A DNA stretch of 58,571 bases from a virus: positions 1 to 58,571 of IMG/VR virus record IMGVR_UViG_3300030060_000055. One strand, 5' to 3'. The notes below the pieces were generated by a model. The model ran no database searches, was not told where the DNA came from, and saw only the letters and a program-made list of their open reading frames with translations. Made by a program: the position numbers and the translations under genes. Every line of letters begins with the position of its first letter. Position 1 is the stretch's first letter. Positions 45,124-53,286 of the stretch are shown piece after piece.

Positions 45124-45469
45124 CGTCAGAAGGTTTAAACGATGTGTCACTACCTATAGCGGTGTTTTGTGTACCAGTAGTATTTTGTGATTGATAGCCA
45201 ACATCAGGTGGTTTAGGTGTTCCTTGAAAGTATTTCTTACCTTCTTTAGAAACTTTCTCCCAACTGTTTGCCTCTAAATCTTCACCATTAAGAGTCAACT
45301 TAACTAGGTATGTAGGTCTATTATCACCCTCAACTTTGTTCCTGTTCTTGTATATGCGTAGCTTATGTTCCTCGCCTTTCACACGAAAGAACACGCTCAC
45401 ATCTACTGCGCTATCAGGGTTCTCATTATTAGGAAATATCCTAAGACTATCAGGGTATTCTTTTTCCAT
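45107..45469 (-). CDS. SSB-like protein with DDDIPF tail
   Basis: 120 residues from ATG 45469, preceded by GGAG; an earlier ATG (45481) overlaps that ribosome site. A beta-rich N-terminal domain is followed by a flexible linker and the tip DDDIPF, the hallmark of bacterial SSB proteins that recruits replication and repair partners. The OB fold itself is not obvious, so this may be a non-homologous ssDNA-binding protein. Operon with ERF and exonuclease. Confidence 0.65.
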   Translation of the reverse strand: MEKEYPDSLRIFPNNENPDSAVDVSVFFRVKGEEHKLRIYKNRNKVEGDNRPTYLVKLTLNGEDLEANSWEKVSKEGKKYFQGTPKPPDVGYQSQNTTGTQNTAIGSDTSFKPSDDDIPF

Positions 45470-45496
45470 ATTTTTCTCCATTAATTAAACAAGTCA

Positions 45497-45531
45497 TGTA
45501 AGGCGGTAGTTTTGTGAGTAACCGCCTTACA
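45497..45531 (-). other. 11-bp perfect hairpin between ERF and SSB genes
   Basis: TGTAAGGCGGT (45497-45507) pairs with ACCGCCTTACA (45521-45531) over a 13-base loop, in the 132-base gap upstream of ssb. A second stem, TGGGTG with CACCCA, lies in the same gap. There is no adjacent T-run on the minus strand, so it is more likely an mRNA stability or attenuation element than a simple terminator. Confidence 0.5.
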
Positions 45532-45601
45532 CTATCCATTTCTTAACCCAAAGAGGACTAGCCTTTGATGAATTGGGTGGCTGAAAGCACACACCCATCG
45601 G

Positions 45602-46309
45602 TTAAACTTCATCTTGATCTATGACCTCTCTGATTTTTTTCAACTCGGCAACTGCCTCATCAAACTTTTTCTTATCTTGCCTTTGCAACTGTGCAGTTTT
45701 TTCCGCACTAGCTAACCAAAGTTTTTCTACTTCGATTACAGTATCTTTACCTCTAGCCTCTTCAAGAAGGTTTTCTATAAAGACATGTAAATCCTCTGTG
45801 TTGCTAGGCTCTTTTACTTTGCCACCTTTCTGTACCTGTGGCTCAGCACCTACATGATCTGTGTCTGCTATCTGTCCATCATCGTCTACATCTGTAGCTA
45901 TGTTGAGCATAGAACTCAGCGCATACCTACGCATGTAAGTCAGCGCAGAACCTAAAGCTTGTGCGCCATCACGTTGTTGTCTTAATGGCAACTCACTTTC
46001 CATCCACTCACCACTACTATGTAGTAGTCTTGTGACTAAGGTGTTACCTTTATTACTAACGATTGGTATTTGCACCACAGATAAACCATGCTTGCTAGTT
46101 ATAGGAACTATAACTTTTAATATATCAGCTAGATCAGCGTAACTATACTTGTAGCTTTTGCCATCATGTGTACGCACCTCAACTGTTTTGGTTTTAGGTA
46201 TGGTTGGGAACTCAGACTGCGCCTCCGCTAGTGCCTTTCCTAACTCACCTAATGTTTCACTTGTACGACTAGACGTAATTACACCTGTCGTGTCATCAAT
46301 CATTTCCAT
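45602..46309 (-). CDS. ERF-family single-strand annealing protein
   Basis: 235-residue recombinase that anneals complementary ssDNA. The ERF core is clear: KSYKYSYADLADILKVIVPITSKHGLSVVQIP, LVTRLLHSSGEWMES, GAQALGSALTYMRRYALSSMLNIATDVDDDGQ. The C-terminal part is helical and charged. AAGGAG upstream. Overlaps the exonuclease gene by 14 bases, forming a Red-like pair useful for recombination-dependent replication and concatemer formation. Confidence 0.92.
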   Translation of the reverse strand: MEMIDDTTGVITSSRTSETLGELGKALAEAQSEFPTIPKTKTVEVRTHDGKSYKYSYADLADILKVIVPITSKHGLSVVQIPIVSNKGNTLVTRLLHSSGEWMESELPLRQQRDGAQALGSALTYMRRYALSSMLNIATDVDDDGQIADTDHVGAEPQVQKGGKVKEPSNTEDLHVFIENLLEEARGKDTVIEVEKLWLASAEKTAQLQRQDKKKFDEAVAELKKIREVIDQDEV

Positions 46310-47147
46310 TTAATTCTCCTTGATATTGGTCACAAAATGCAGACACATCACAGAACTTTGCACAACGAATCGCTTCGCCCTTGCGATGTTCTATGACGTA
46401 ATCTTCGTGTTCCTCAACAAATTCTTGGGCTAATTCCTGTGATTCAAATAGTTTAAACGCTCTCTTACCACCGGATTTCATCACCGCAAACTTGTCAGGT
46501 CTCTTCCATCTTTCCTCGTCTGTACAATCAGGCAAGGTGATAGCAGATAACTGATGTGCCTCCACTTTATCACGCACAAACTGTTCTTGTTCTGCAAAAG
46601 TCCATAGGTCTATGTCAGTAACAGTAACTTCACTTTGTGGATAATCAGGATTTCTTTCAGCCTCAAATGAGGAATGGTCACGAATAATGTTAACAATCTG
46701 TAGTTGGGATACTTCCCTACCATTCTTGCGAGCAAGCCAAGCGTATATATTGAGTTGCTCAACATCACTTCTGCGACCATTCATCACCGCATAAGCCTTA
46801 CGAGTTTTCCAATCCATAATTGTTATGCCTTGAGGGTCTAATCTTTGTACGTCTATTTGACCTGATACTGTCCATCCACAACATTGAGCAAAGTATCTTT
46901 GCTCTAAGATATAACCATCTAGTGTTCCTAATTCTAGGATGTGATGCACCGCCCTTCCAAACAGAGACCACACTTGCTTGGAAACATCGACTACGATTTG
47001 ATCGTCATGTTGATATGCTAGGTGTGCTTGTCTAGGTGGCTTGAGTAGTCCTGTTGCGGATATGTCAGCCTTGCCACGTGAATACGTATCTCGGACGACT
47101 GCTTTCGCAAAAACATCCGGAAGATTATTCACATTGCTATACTTCAT
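46296..47147 (-). CDS. PD-(D/E)XK (RecB/Cas4-like) exonuclease
   Basis: 283 residues. Active-site pattern H68/H69 (GRAVHHILE), D99 (SGQIDV), D112-W-K114 (IMDWKT), and QLNIYAW following, as in RecB-family nucleases. A C-terminal cysteine set (RCAKFCDVSAFC) may hold a metal cluster in the Cas4 manner. It should generate single strands for the ERF annealase. First gene after the predicted leftward promoter at 47166-47194. Confidence 0.85.
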   Translation of the reverse strand: MKYSNVNNLPDVFAKAVVRDTYSRGKADISATGLLKPPRQAHLAYQHDDQIVVDVSKQVWSLFGRAVHHILELGTLDGYILEQRYFAQCCGWTVSGQIDVQRLDPQGITIMDWKTRKAYAVMNGRRSDVEQLNIYAWLARKNGREVSQLQIVNIIRDHSSFEAERNPDYPQSEVTVTDIDLWTFAEQEQFVRDKVEAHQLSAITLPDCTDEERWKRPDKFAVMKSGGKRAFKLFESQELAQEFVEEHEDYVIEHRKGEAIRCAKFCDVSAFCDQYQGELNGND

Positions 47148-47165
47148 ATTACACTCTCGCTATCT

Positions 47166-47194
47166 ATTAAATACTAGATTCAATAAGTTGTCAA
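47166..47194 (-). promoter_or_regulatory. sigma70-type leftward promoter
   Basis: Read on the minus strand: -35 TTGACA (47194-47189, perfect), 17-base spacer, -10 TTTAAT (47171-47166, 5 of 6). Transcription would start about 10 bases before the exonuclease ATG (47147) and drive the 47147-42617 block. The best promoter match in the window; suggests the block uses host RNA polymerase. Confidence 0.75.
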
Positions 47195-47219
47195 ACATTT
47201 GTGTAAATTTGTGCAGATT

Positions 47220-47260
47220 AAGGGGAAAAGTATTTAACGCTATCGAGACCTTTTCCCCTT
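47220..47260. repeat. 11-bp inverted repeat in divergent control region
   Basis: AAGGGGAAAAG (47220-47230) and CTTTTCCCCTT (47250-47260) are perfect inverted repeats 19 bases apart, between the leftward promoter and the rightward primase region. Just downstream on the + strand AACTGGAG (47263-47270) precedes an ATG (47280) opening a 10-codon frame, so a leader peptide is possible. Could be an operator, an RNA hairpin or part of an origin. Confidence 0.5.
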
Positions 47261-47289
47261 ATAACTGGAGTGATAAACCATGAATAAAT

Positions 47290-47641
47290 TTATCAACGTA
47301 AAAATTTTTTAAAAAAAAACTTGCACGCAAAATACATTCTATAGTATTTTGTAAATAGAACAAGTGGAGGGGTAAGACCATAGCATTTGTTCATTGATGG
47401 TTACTATGGGATGCATACATAGCCAAATGCGAGACCGAAAGTGTGAACGCAGTATGCCTTAAAGCACTAGATTTAAGTAAGTAGCACACGAATCAGACAT
47501 TGAGTGCAGTAGTCTGATGCCAATGGCGATGTCCGAGAAGATTAGCATGGCGTAATGTCTACTCTTTGTTTACACACAAGGATGTTAGACCTATGCCATA
47601 ACTCAATCCTCAAAGAATAGCATGAGAGTAAGTCCATAAAA
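47290..47641 (+). other. non-coding hairpin-rich region, origin or structured RNA
   Basis: No convincing gene from 47281 to 47655. After an A-tract (TTTTTTAAAAAAAAA) and a possible -10 (TATAGTATTTT near 47340), four helices follow in order: CCATAG/CTATGG (47378, 47404); GCATAC+TGCG with CGCAGTATGC (47413-47457); ATCAGAC/GTCTGAT (47492, 47512); and ATGGC..GTCTA with TAGAC..GCCAT (47547-47599) enclosing CTTTGT/ACAAGG. The region ends at the ribosome site of the replication gene at 47656. An origin, a leader RNA or a trans-acting RNA are all possible. Confidence 0.5.
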
Positions 47642-47655
47642 AACTGGAGAAAAAT

Positions 47656-47943
47656 ATGGAAAATGAATATGCCTTTGAAGGTGTTGTAATCAGGCTGACT
47701 CAAGCTGACTATGACAAATGGCTTAAAACCTTCACAAACATACCTAACTTAGATGCAGTCCTGATGTCACGTGACGTGTGGTTATCAGAGGAGGCTGACG
47801 ATAAATCAAGAAAGAAATGGTATATGTCCACAGTAAATTATCTTGTCAATGTGGATGCAAGATTCAAAGACAAGAATAAAAAGGACGAGCAAGGACGTAG
47901 GCTCGGTGAAGATGGCAAACATATATTTAAGAGGATGCCATGA
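47656..47943 (+). CDS. small replication-associated protein
   Basis: 95 residues: IRLTQADYDKWLKTFTNIPNLDAVLMSRDVWLSEEADDKSRKKWYMSTVNYLVNVDARF. A helical 'YDKW...IP.L...L...D.W......KKW...V..YL' pattern is common beside phage replication genes and resembles the C-terminal domain of DnaT/primosomal-type proteins. Ribosome site AACTGGAG. It overlaps the primase-helicase start by 4 bases, supporting a helicase-loading role, which remains inference. Confidence 0.65.
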   Translation: MENEYAFEGVVIRLTQADYDKWLKTFTNIPNLDAVLMSRDVWLSEEADDKSRKKWYMSTVNYLVNVDARFKDKNKKDEQGRRLGEDGKHIFKRMP

Positions 47944-49661
47944 ACGAAGTAAAACTAACTAAAACTTTAGACCAACAACTAAACGATAAAGGAATACATC
48001 TTAGGCACTATGACATAGGGCAACAGAAAACTACATGCCCTGAGTGTTCGCATGAACGCAAGAACAAACGTGACTTGTGCCTGTCAATAAATATAAATGA
48101 ACAGGGCGCACGATGGCGATGCCATCATTGCTTGTGGGAGGGCAACGCATGGCGAGAGTCATTGAAGAAACCACCACAGATACGAAAGGTTGCGCCTAAG
48201 AAACCATCCATAATACCCAACACAAAAAGTGTACGAGGTACATGGGCGGAACAATTCTTGAACGAGCGAGGAATAGACACAGACTTTGCAGACAAACATG
48301 GAGTGGGTGTAGTCTCACACTTTGTTAATAACAAACGACAAGACTGTATTGCCTTTGTGTACAAGAACGAGGAGGGTGTGCCTGTAAATATTAAGTTTCG
48401 CACGCCTGATAAACACTACGCCCAACTACCTGACTGTGAGCGCATCCCTTATGGAATTGATTGTTTAAACGACTCAACGGACACGATCCTGATCTGCGAG
48501 GGCGAGATGGATGCACTCACTTGGAAGTTAATCACAGAGAACGTACTGTCTATACCTGATGGTGCAAGTGATAGAAAGATGGATTGGTTAAGCGAGTTTG
48601 ATTTCAACAAGTACAAAAGAATTTATCTAGCACTTGATAACGATGATGCCGGTATCCAATGTCGTGAGGAGTTGGCAAGAAGGATAGGTAGGGAAAGATG
48701 TTTCATAATTACATATCCTGATAATTGTAAAGATGGCAATGAGATACTATGTAAACACGACAGATCATCGCTGCAACAATGTTTAAACACAGCTGAGCCA
48801 TATCCAATCAAGTCTTTGTATACTGCAAATGGATTTATGGAAGAGGGTTTGCAGTTGTTTAGGGGGGGGTTGCGCAAAGGATTATCCACAGGCATAGAAA
48901 CCCTAGACGATATATTCTTAGTACGTCCATCAGAAGTAACCATATGTAGTGGTGTGCCTAACTGTGGTAAGTCTGAGTTCATAGATGCAATCGCAGTAAA
49001 CATGGCACGTATGCACGATTATAAGTGGGCGATATGTAGTTTTGAAAACCCTGTAAGCGAACATCTAAACAAGCTTGCAGAAAAGAAAGTAGGTAAACCT
49101 ACAAGGGATGGTGCTACTCCTAAGATGGATGAGGAAGAGTTGCTAGATGCTTACGATTGGTTGGCACAACACTTCTTCTTCATAAGATCAGAGGACGAAT
49201 CACCTACGATAGATTGGTGCTTGGAGGCAAGCATCAGCGCAGTATTGAGGTATGGTGTCAACGCAGTAATCTTTGACCCCTATAACGAGTTCGATCATCA
49301 ACGACCACAAGGCATGACAGAGACAGAATACGTCAGTCAGATGATGTCTAAGATAAAAAGGTTTGCGCTCACGTATGGTGTGCATGTGTTCTTCGTAGCG
49401 CATCCGGCTAAGATGCGTAGGTCTGCTGATGGTGAGTTCCCTTTAGTAGAACCCTATGACATTGCCGGTAGTGCAAACTTTGCAAACAAAGCTGATGTGA
49501 TATTGATAGTTGAAAGAGACTTCACACAGGGAAGTAGGGATGTGCGGATACACACAAAGAAGATGAGGTTTAAACAGTCAGGTAGTCTAGGTCAGGTAGA
49601 CTTGGAGTATGACCCTGTTAGTGGGCGATACTCCAAAGCCTTCGGCTATCCAACTATTTAG
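47940..49661 (+). CDS. primase-helicase (T7 gp4-like)
   Basis: 573 residues. An N-terminal zinc-binding domain (C33PEC36 ... C61HHC64), TOPRIM primase domain (E187 in CEGEMDA, D233NDDAG), and a DnaB-type RecA helicase domain with Walker A GVPNCGKS (338-345), then NAVIFDPYNEF and HVFFVAHPAKM. It should unwind and prime phage DNA at the fork. Since no DNA polymerase is seen, host polymerase must be recruited. The 3' end overlaps the convergent gene at 49654 by 8 bases. Confidence 0.92.
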   Translation: MNEVKLTKTLDQQLNDKGIHLRHYDIGQQKTTCPECSHERKNKRDLCLSININEQGARWRCHHCLWEGNAWRESLKKPPQIRKVAPKKPSIIPNTKSVRGTWAEQFLNERGIDTDFADKHGVGVVSHFVNNKRQDCIAFVYKNEEGVPVNIKFRTPDKHYAQLPDCERIPYGIDCLNDSTDTILICEGEMDALTWKLITENVLSIPDGASDRKMDWLSEFDFNKYKRIYLALDNDDAGIQCREELARRIGRERCFIITYPDNCKDGNEILCKHDRSSLQQCLNTAEPYPIKSLYTANGFMEEGLQLFRGGLRKGLSTGIETLDDIFLVRPSEVTICSGVPNCGKSEFIDAIAVNMARMHDYKWAICSFENPVSEHLNKLAEKKVGKPTRDGATPKMDEEELLDAYDWLAQHFFFIRSEDESPTIDWCLEASISAVLRYGVNAVIFDPYNEFDHQRPQGMTETEYVSQMMSKIKRFALTYGVHVFFVAHPAKMRRSADGEFPLVEPYDIAGSANFANKADVILIVERDFTQGSRDVRIHTKKMRFKQSGSLGQVDLEYDPVSGRYSKAFGYPTI

Positions 49662-49902
49662 ATTTTTTCTTCTTAGATTTTTTAGCCGGTGCTTTACCAC
49701 CTACCCACGCCTCGTTTACATCAGGTGTACTAGGGTCATCGGCTACAAACTTACCGACTTCATTTCTTACCCTTGTAGGTGTAGCGGTTGCTGAAACGCT
49801 ACCACTTTCTGTGGTTGCATCTACAGATACTTCTACTTCTTCTTTAGGTTCAGGCTTATCTACAATCCAATACTTGAACCACGATTTTATTTTATTTAAC
49901 AT
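49654..49902 (-). CDS. small acidic/basic hypothetical protein
   Basis: 82 residues from ATG 49902, which has GGAGG 11 bases upstream; ATG 49920 lacks a ribosome site. An amphipathic start (MLNKIKSWFKYWIVDKPEPKEE), a Thr/Val/Ser middle, the phrase KFVADDPSTPDVNEAWVGG known from many phage proteins, and a Lys-rich tail (KKSKKKKSK). Function unknown. Confidence 0.65.
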   Translation of the reverse strand: MLNKIKSWFKYWIVDKPEPKEEVEVSVDATTESGSVSATATPTRVRNEVGKFVADDPSTPDVNEAWVGGKAPAKKSKKKKSK

Positions 49903-50291
49903 ATCTTTGTTTTCCTCCATTCGTCTATTGTTAATGATAAGTTAGTTTTCTCTACGATACGATCTAAGTCAGCATCCTCTTGCTCTCTCCACATACGAAT
50001 GAGTTTGTATACATACTGCCTTGACACACCTACAAGATTGGCAATCTGATTGCCATTCATACCCTCTTCATGCAGTTCACGTATCCTTGCGGTACGCTCT
50101 GCACTCTCAGGCGGATTAGATGGTTGACATAATGCATCATACTCATCCTGTGTAAGATTAAGATTGAGTTGATATCTTATTGTTGAGACTGGTTGCAAGA
50201 TTATGTTGGATATCTCTGTTAAAGAGTCACCTCTCTTGCGTAAATCTATGGCTTGTTCAAGCCAATAGGGAGACTTATTTCTTCTTGGCAT
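49896..50291 (-). CDS. helix-turn-helix DNA-binding protein
   Basis: 131 residues from ATG 50291 (AGGAGA just upstream). Two helix-turn-helix regions: LRKRGDSLTEISNIILQPVSTIRYQL and LHEEGMNGNQIANLVGVSRQYVYKLIRMW, the second very typical (resolvase/homeodomain-like). A candidate early regulator of the leftward blocks or the late promoter. Overlaps the end of the upstream gene by 17 bases. Confidence 0.7.
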   Translation of the reverse strand: MPRRNKSPYWLEQAIDLRKRGDSLTEISNIILQPVSTIRYQLNLNLTQDEYDALCQPSNPPESAERTARIRELHEEGMNGNQIANLVGVSRQYVYKLIRMWREQEDADLDRIVEKTNLSLTIDEWRKTKIC

Positions 50292-51264
50292 CATTCTCCT
50301 CTGCTTGTCGCATAGCATTGTCAATGATGTCATCTAACTCAGCGTTGGTAACTGGTTTAGTTCCATTCATTTCGTGTAGCTTTTCTTTTGCTCGCTTTAG
50401 TTCTTCTGCTTGCTTGACCACATTACGTGGGTCGCCTTCAAGTATGTCTTTGCCTGTTACATATCTGTCATGTGCATGTGCAAACCATCTAGGTGCAAAC
50501 GTATCAAGATGATGTTTTGCTATAAGACCAATTAAATCCTCAAACCACAAGACGTATTTTCTTACTGCGTTTACACCTTTACTCTCTATGTCAAATATCC
50601 AATGGCTTTCAGCCAAAGACCGCAAGTCCTCATCGCTTTGCAACTGCCTATACCTACCTGTCTGTACCATGTGATACACATTTGATGTGTCGCTGAACTT
50701 CTTGAACTCTTCACCCCTAAGTATAGGGTCATTAGCACGTTCTCTACCCACGATGATTACCTTCTTGGGTAGCACAACGATTTCTTTTTCTTTCCTGTTG
50801 TCATAAGCACAGATGATATCTGTCTTACGTACCATGCCTTGCAAGAGTATGTACTCATTATCTATAGCCATACGTAACGCAAACTTCTCAGCTACTTTTC
50901 TATCGGTAGTCCATGAACACCCTTGTTCATTAAAGCTATGACACCCTCTGAATACTGCAAATTCATCAGGCAAACTAAGAAAGAAAGCCTTGTCGTCAGG
51001 CTCAAGTGTACCCAAACGATGCTCGCTTTGTAACATGTCATAATTAAAACCCCAATCGTCATACTCAAACATGTCATTGATTAAAGGCATGAAGTCAGAT
51101 GGATTCTCAACTGAGTTCCAATACTGATGGAACATAGTCCAAAAGTTTATAGGCTCTACCTCTCTGTACAAAGCATGTAGTGCCTCAATCCTGTAAGGCT
51201 TATCTACATACAACATTAACTCTGATATGTCCGCTAACTGTTCTTTTATTTTTTCTTTATTCAT
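50275..51264 (-). CDS. putative ADP-ribosyltransferase
   Basis: 329 residues. The central part fits the R-S-E class of mono-ADP-ribosyltransferases: R106 in FAVFRG, S117-W-T in GCSWTTDRKVAEKFA, and E159-K-E161 in NRKEKEIVVLP. T4 Alt/ModA/ModB show that phages use such enzymes to modify host RNA polymerase and ribosomal proteins. The flanks are unrelated to T4 proteins. Placement in the leftward early block favours a takeover role. The spacing of motifs is right, but the fold is not proven. Confidence 0.65.
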   Translation of the reverse strand: MNKEKIKEQLADISELMLYVDKPYRIEALHALYREVEPINFWTMFHQYWNSVENPSDFMPLINDMFEYDDWGFNYDMLQSEHRLGTLEPDDKAFFLSLPDEFAVFRGCHSFNEQGCSWTTDRKVAEKFALRMAIDNEYILLQGMVRKTDIICAYDNRKEKEIVVLPKKVIIVGRERANDPILRGEEFKKFSDTSNVYHMVQTGRYRQLQSDEDLRSLAESHWIFDIESKGVNAVRKYVLWFEDLIGLIAKHHLDTFAPRWFAHAHDRYVTGKDILEGDPRNVVKQAEELKRAKEKLHEMNGTKPVTNAELDDIIDNAMRQAEENDAKKK

Positions 51265-51467
51265 TTGTTTTCCTTGTTATCTATAGCATCATAAACTTGT
51301 TTAGCTATCACAATCCCCCACAAACAGTCAGTCTGTAAGGATTTGTGAAGCCATTCATTTGCATTGTTTAAACGCCTCTCCCGCATCTGGTTCTGTTCGG
51401 GAGTTGTAAAGTCTATGTTAACTTCATGTGGCTTAATGTGCCACGTGGTTTTCTTTACAGACTGCAT
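51261..51467 (-). CDS. small hypothetical protein
   Basis: 68 residues, MQSVKKTTWHIKPHEVNIDFTTPEQNQMRERRLNNANEWLHKSL. Overlaps both neighbours (4 and 13 bases). Helical, hydrophilic; no family recognised. Confidence 0.55.
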   Translation of the reverse strand: MQSVKKTTWHIKPHEVNIDFTTPEQNQMRERRLNNANEWLHKSLQTDCLWGIVIAKQVYDAIDNKENK

Positions 51468-51916
51468 GACAATCTATCTTTAGTATCCAAAGCTTTCTGT
51501 AAGAAAGATATAAGTAAGTCTGCCTCACCTTGTAGGTACTTCATAGCATCGTCATACGTCCACTCGCTAGGCATGTTGTCTTGGAATCCCTGACTCACAT
51601 GCAAAGGTGCATCCTCAACCATGTCTAGAAATTTACGTATACCATCGGTGTCTAAGTAACCTTCGTCATCACACATAGGCAAGATATCCTCCCACCACGA
51701 CAGGTTCATCGCCCACAGTACGCTACCTGAGTTGTACGAATCACGAAAGTACACGTCACCCTGTTTATACAGGTCATCATATATGTTCGACATGTGTTGT
51801 CTTTGTGCCTCGCTTAGTTCTACTTCGCTACCTACTTTGTCAAAGCTATCAAGTGTTTCCTTGTGATCTTCATACTTCTTATCGTATGCCTTCTCTAAAA
51901 ATACATCTGCTCCCAT
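51455..51916 (-). CDS. hypothetical protein (YFRDSYN..LSWWEDI family)
   Basis: 153 residues. GADVFLEKAYDKKYED at the start and YFRDSYNSGSVLWAMNLSWWEDILPM in the middle are a signature I recognise from proteins of many large phages; the function is unknown. TAATG overlap with the upstream small gene; AGGAG ribosome site. Confidence 0.7.
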   Translation of the reverse strand: MGADVFLEKAYDKKYEDHKETLDSFDKVGSEVELSEAQRQHMSNIYDDLYKQGDVYFRDSYNSGSVLWAMNLSWWEDILPMCDDEGYLDTDGIRKFLDMVEDAPLHVSQGFQDNMPSEWTYDDAMKYLQGEADLLISFLQKALDTKDRLSCSL

Positions 51917-52041
51917 TACTTTTTCTCCTTTTGTTTTTTTAATTCATTAAGTTTAAGTTTCAGTTGCCACCTCTTAGGTTTGCGTTGCAACCCCTCATCA
52001 GGATTCTTTTGCCAATCCTTATAAGCTTTAGTCAAGTCCAT
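51916..52041 (-). CDS. very small basic protein
   Basis: 41 residues, MDLTKAYKDWQKNPDEGLQRKPKRWQLKLKLNELKKQKEKK. It fills the gap between two genes, and its stop overlaps the next start (TAATG), with GGAG upstream. The Trp- and Lys-rich amphipathic helix could bind nucleic acid. Function unknown. Confidence 0.6.
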   Translation of the reverse strand: MDLTKAYKDWQKNPDEGLQRKPKRWQLKLKLNELKKQKEKK

Positions 52042-52234
52042 TGTTTCTCTCCAATAGTTGTACACCCATCTTACGTAACATATCCATCACCATGTTATGT
52101 AATGCCATGTTAGGTTCGTGACGAAACACAAGTGTCTCATCGTTTAAACTGTCTCTTGCAGTCAACAGGATATCCCCATCGTTCTTGAATTCAACAGTCA
52201 TAGTGAGTTCACCCTCCGGTATATTTTCTTGCAT
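52028..52234 (-). CDS. small hypothetical protein
   Basis: 68 residues. ATG 52234 follows AACTGGAG at good spacing; ATG 52201 (after GGAGGG) is an alternative giving 57 residues starting MTVEFKNDGDILLTARD. A short beta hairpin then a helix; unknown function. Confidence 0.55.
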   Translation of the reverse strand: MQENIPEGELTMTVEFKNDGDILLTARDSLNDETLVFRHEPNMALHNMVMDMLRKMGVQLLERNNGLD

Positions 52235-52238
52235 ACGT

Positions 52239-52568
52239 TTACTCCAGTTCGTAATTAATTAACACACTACACTTGCCAACAATCATGTCACCAAACGCAG
52301 TACGTCCTGTCTTTCTTAGCCACTTATACCATTTTGTAGTAGCCATCTTATTGATTTCGTTTGAGTTATCAAACTTACCTTCTTCGTCTATGATCGCATG
52401 ACATTCCTTGCCATCATGTATGACGTTAAGCACCTCAATCATTCCACTCTTAGTCCACGACTGCATCGTTTTTAAGTCAGGCTTTTCGTCATACTCTACT
52501 ATTTCAAAGAACACACCCTCATCATTAGGCACATCATTTATGTGCATCACATTATATGTATCACTCAT
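52239..52568 (-). CDS. hypothetical protein
   Basis: 109 residues, acidic, mixed alpha/beta (EGVFFEIVEYDEKPDLKTMQSWTKSGMIEVLNVIHDGKECHAIID). No family recognised; lies in the run of small early genes. Confidence 0.6.
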   Translation of the reverse strand: MSDTYNVMHINDVPNDEGVFFEIVEYDEKPDLKTMQSWTKSGMIEVLNVIHDGKECHAIIDEEGKFDNSNEINKMATTKWYKWLRKTGRTAFGDMIVGKCSVLINYELE

Positions 52569-52577
52569 TGTCGCCCC

Positions 52578-52979
52578 CTAGTGCAATATTTCATCGTTAA
52601 GTACACGCTCAGCTTGAGCATCCATGCCTTCAAGAACTTCTTCATCAGACATTTTTACCATCTGTTCGGTTTTCACTCTGTGCTGATTCCATTCTTCGTA
52701 CCAATCAAGCCTACCGCTTACATCTTCAAGCACGTCTTTGACCAAAGCTTTTTCTGTACGTAGCATCATGTGGCAAAGAAATGCAGTAAGCATGTCATAC
52801 CATACGCTTACAGGGTCGCCTTCACGTTCTTTGATTTCTTCAAAGCCAACCATGTTTACAAATGTATTTGTGAATCCCCATATCCTTTCGTATGCATCTA
52901 TAGCCTCACCTAAGTCGTCACCTTCGGCACATACAGTTGCGGATATTTTACGTAAGAACTCTTTATCTTTTTTATTCAT
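52578..52979 (-). CDS. hypothetical acidic protein
   Basis: 133 residues, helical (EFLRKISATVCAEGDDLGEAIDAYERIWGFTNTFVNMVGF). Start supported by AAGGAG. The upstream gap 52980-53055 is AT-rich and contains no gene. Unknown function. Confidence 0.6.
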   Translation of the reverse strand: MNKKDKEFLRKISATVCAEGDDLGEAIDAYERIWGFTNTFVNMVGFEEIKEREGDPVSVWYDMLTAFLCHMMLRTEKALVKDVLEDVSGRLDWYEEWNQHRVKTEQMVKMSDEEVLEGMDAQAERVLNDEILH

Positions 52980-53055
52980 GTTAATATCTCCTTGATATTA
53001 TTTTAGTTATAGTTACCAACATGTCAACGTAATTTAACATTACGTTTACACATCC

Positions 53056-53274
53056 TCATAATTCATTTAACTTAGTTAACAAACCTTCAAGAAAAACTTT
53101 TCTCTCTCTTGCGTCAGCTACCATTTCAGGTGTATAGCTACTATTTTTTCTAATTGACCCATCTTTATTTCTAAGTAAATAAATATCAGGATTTTCGGCA
53201 AGACCTCTAATCCTGTTCAAGTCATAAGAAACACTTTCAATAAGTTCTTCTTTTTCTTTTTTGCTAAATTGCAT
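53056..53274 (-). CDS. small hypothetical protein
   Basis: 72 residues, helical (KKEKEELIESVSYDLNRIRGLAENPDIYLLRNKDGSIRKNS...LEGLLTKL). AGGAG at good spacing. No family recognised. Confidence 0.6.
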   Translation of the reverse strand: MQFSKKEKEELIESVSYDLNRIRGLAENPDIYLLRNKDGSIRKNSSYTPEMVADARERKVFLEGLLTKLNEL

Positions 53275-53286
53275 AATTTTCTCCTA

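Noticed and set aside
47041-47283. 80-codon rightward frame opposite the exonuclease start
   Set aside because: It crosses the exonuclease coding start and its leftward promoter; no ribosome site or domain.
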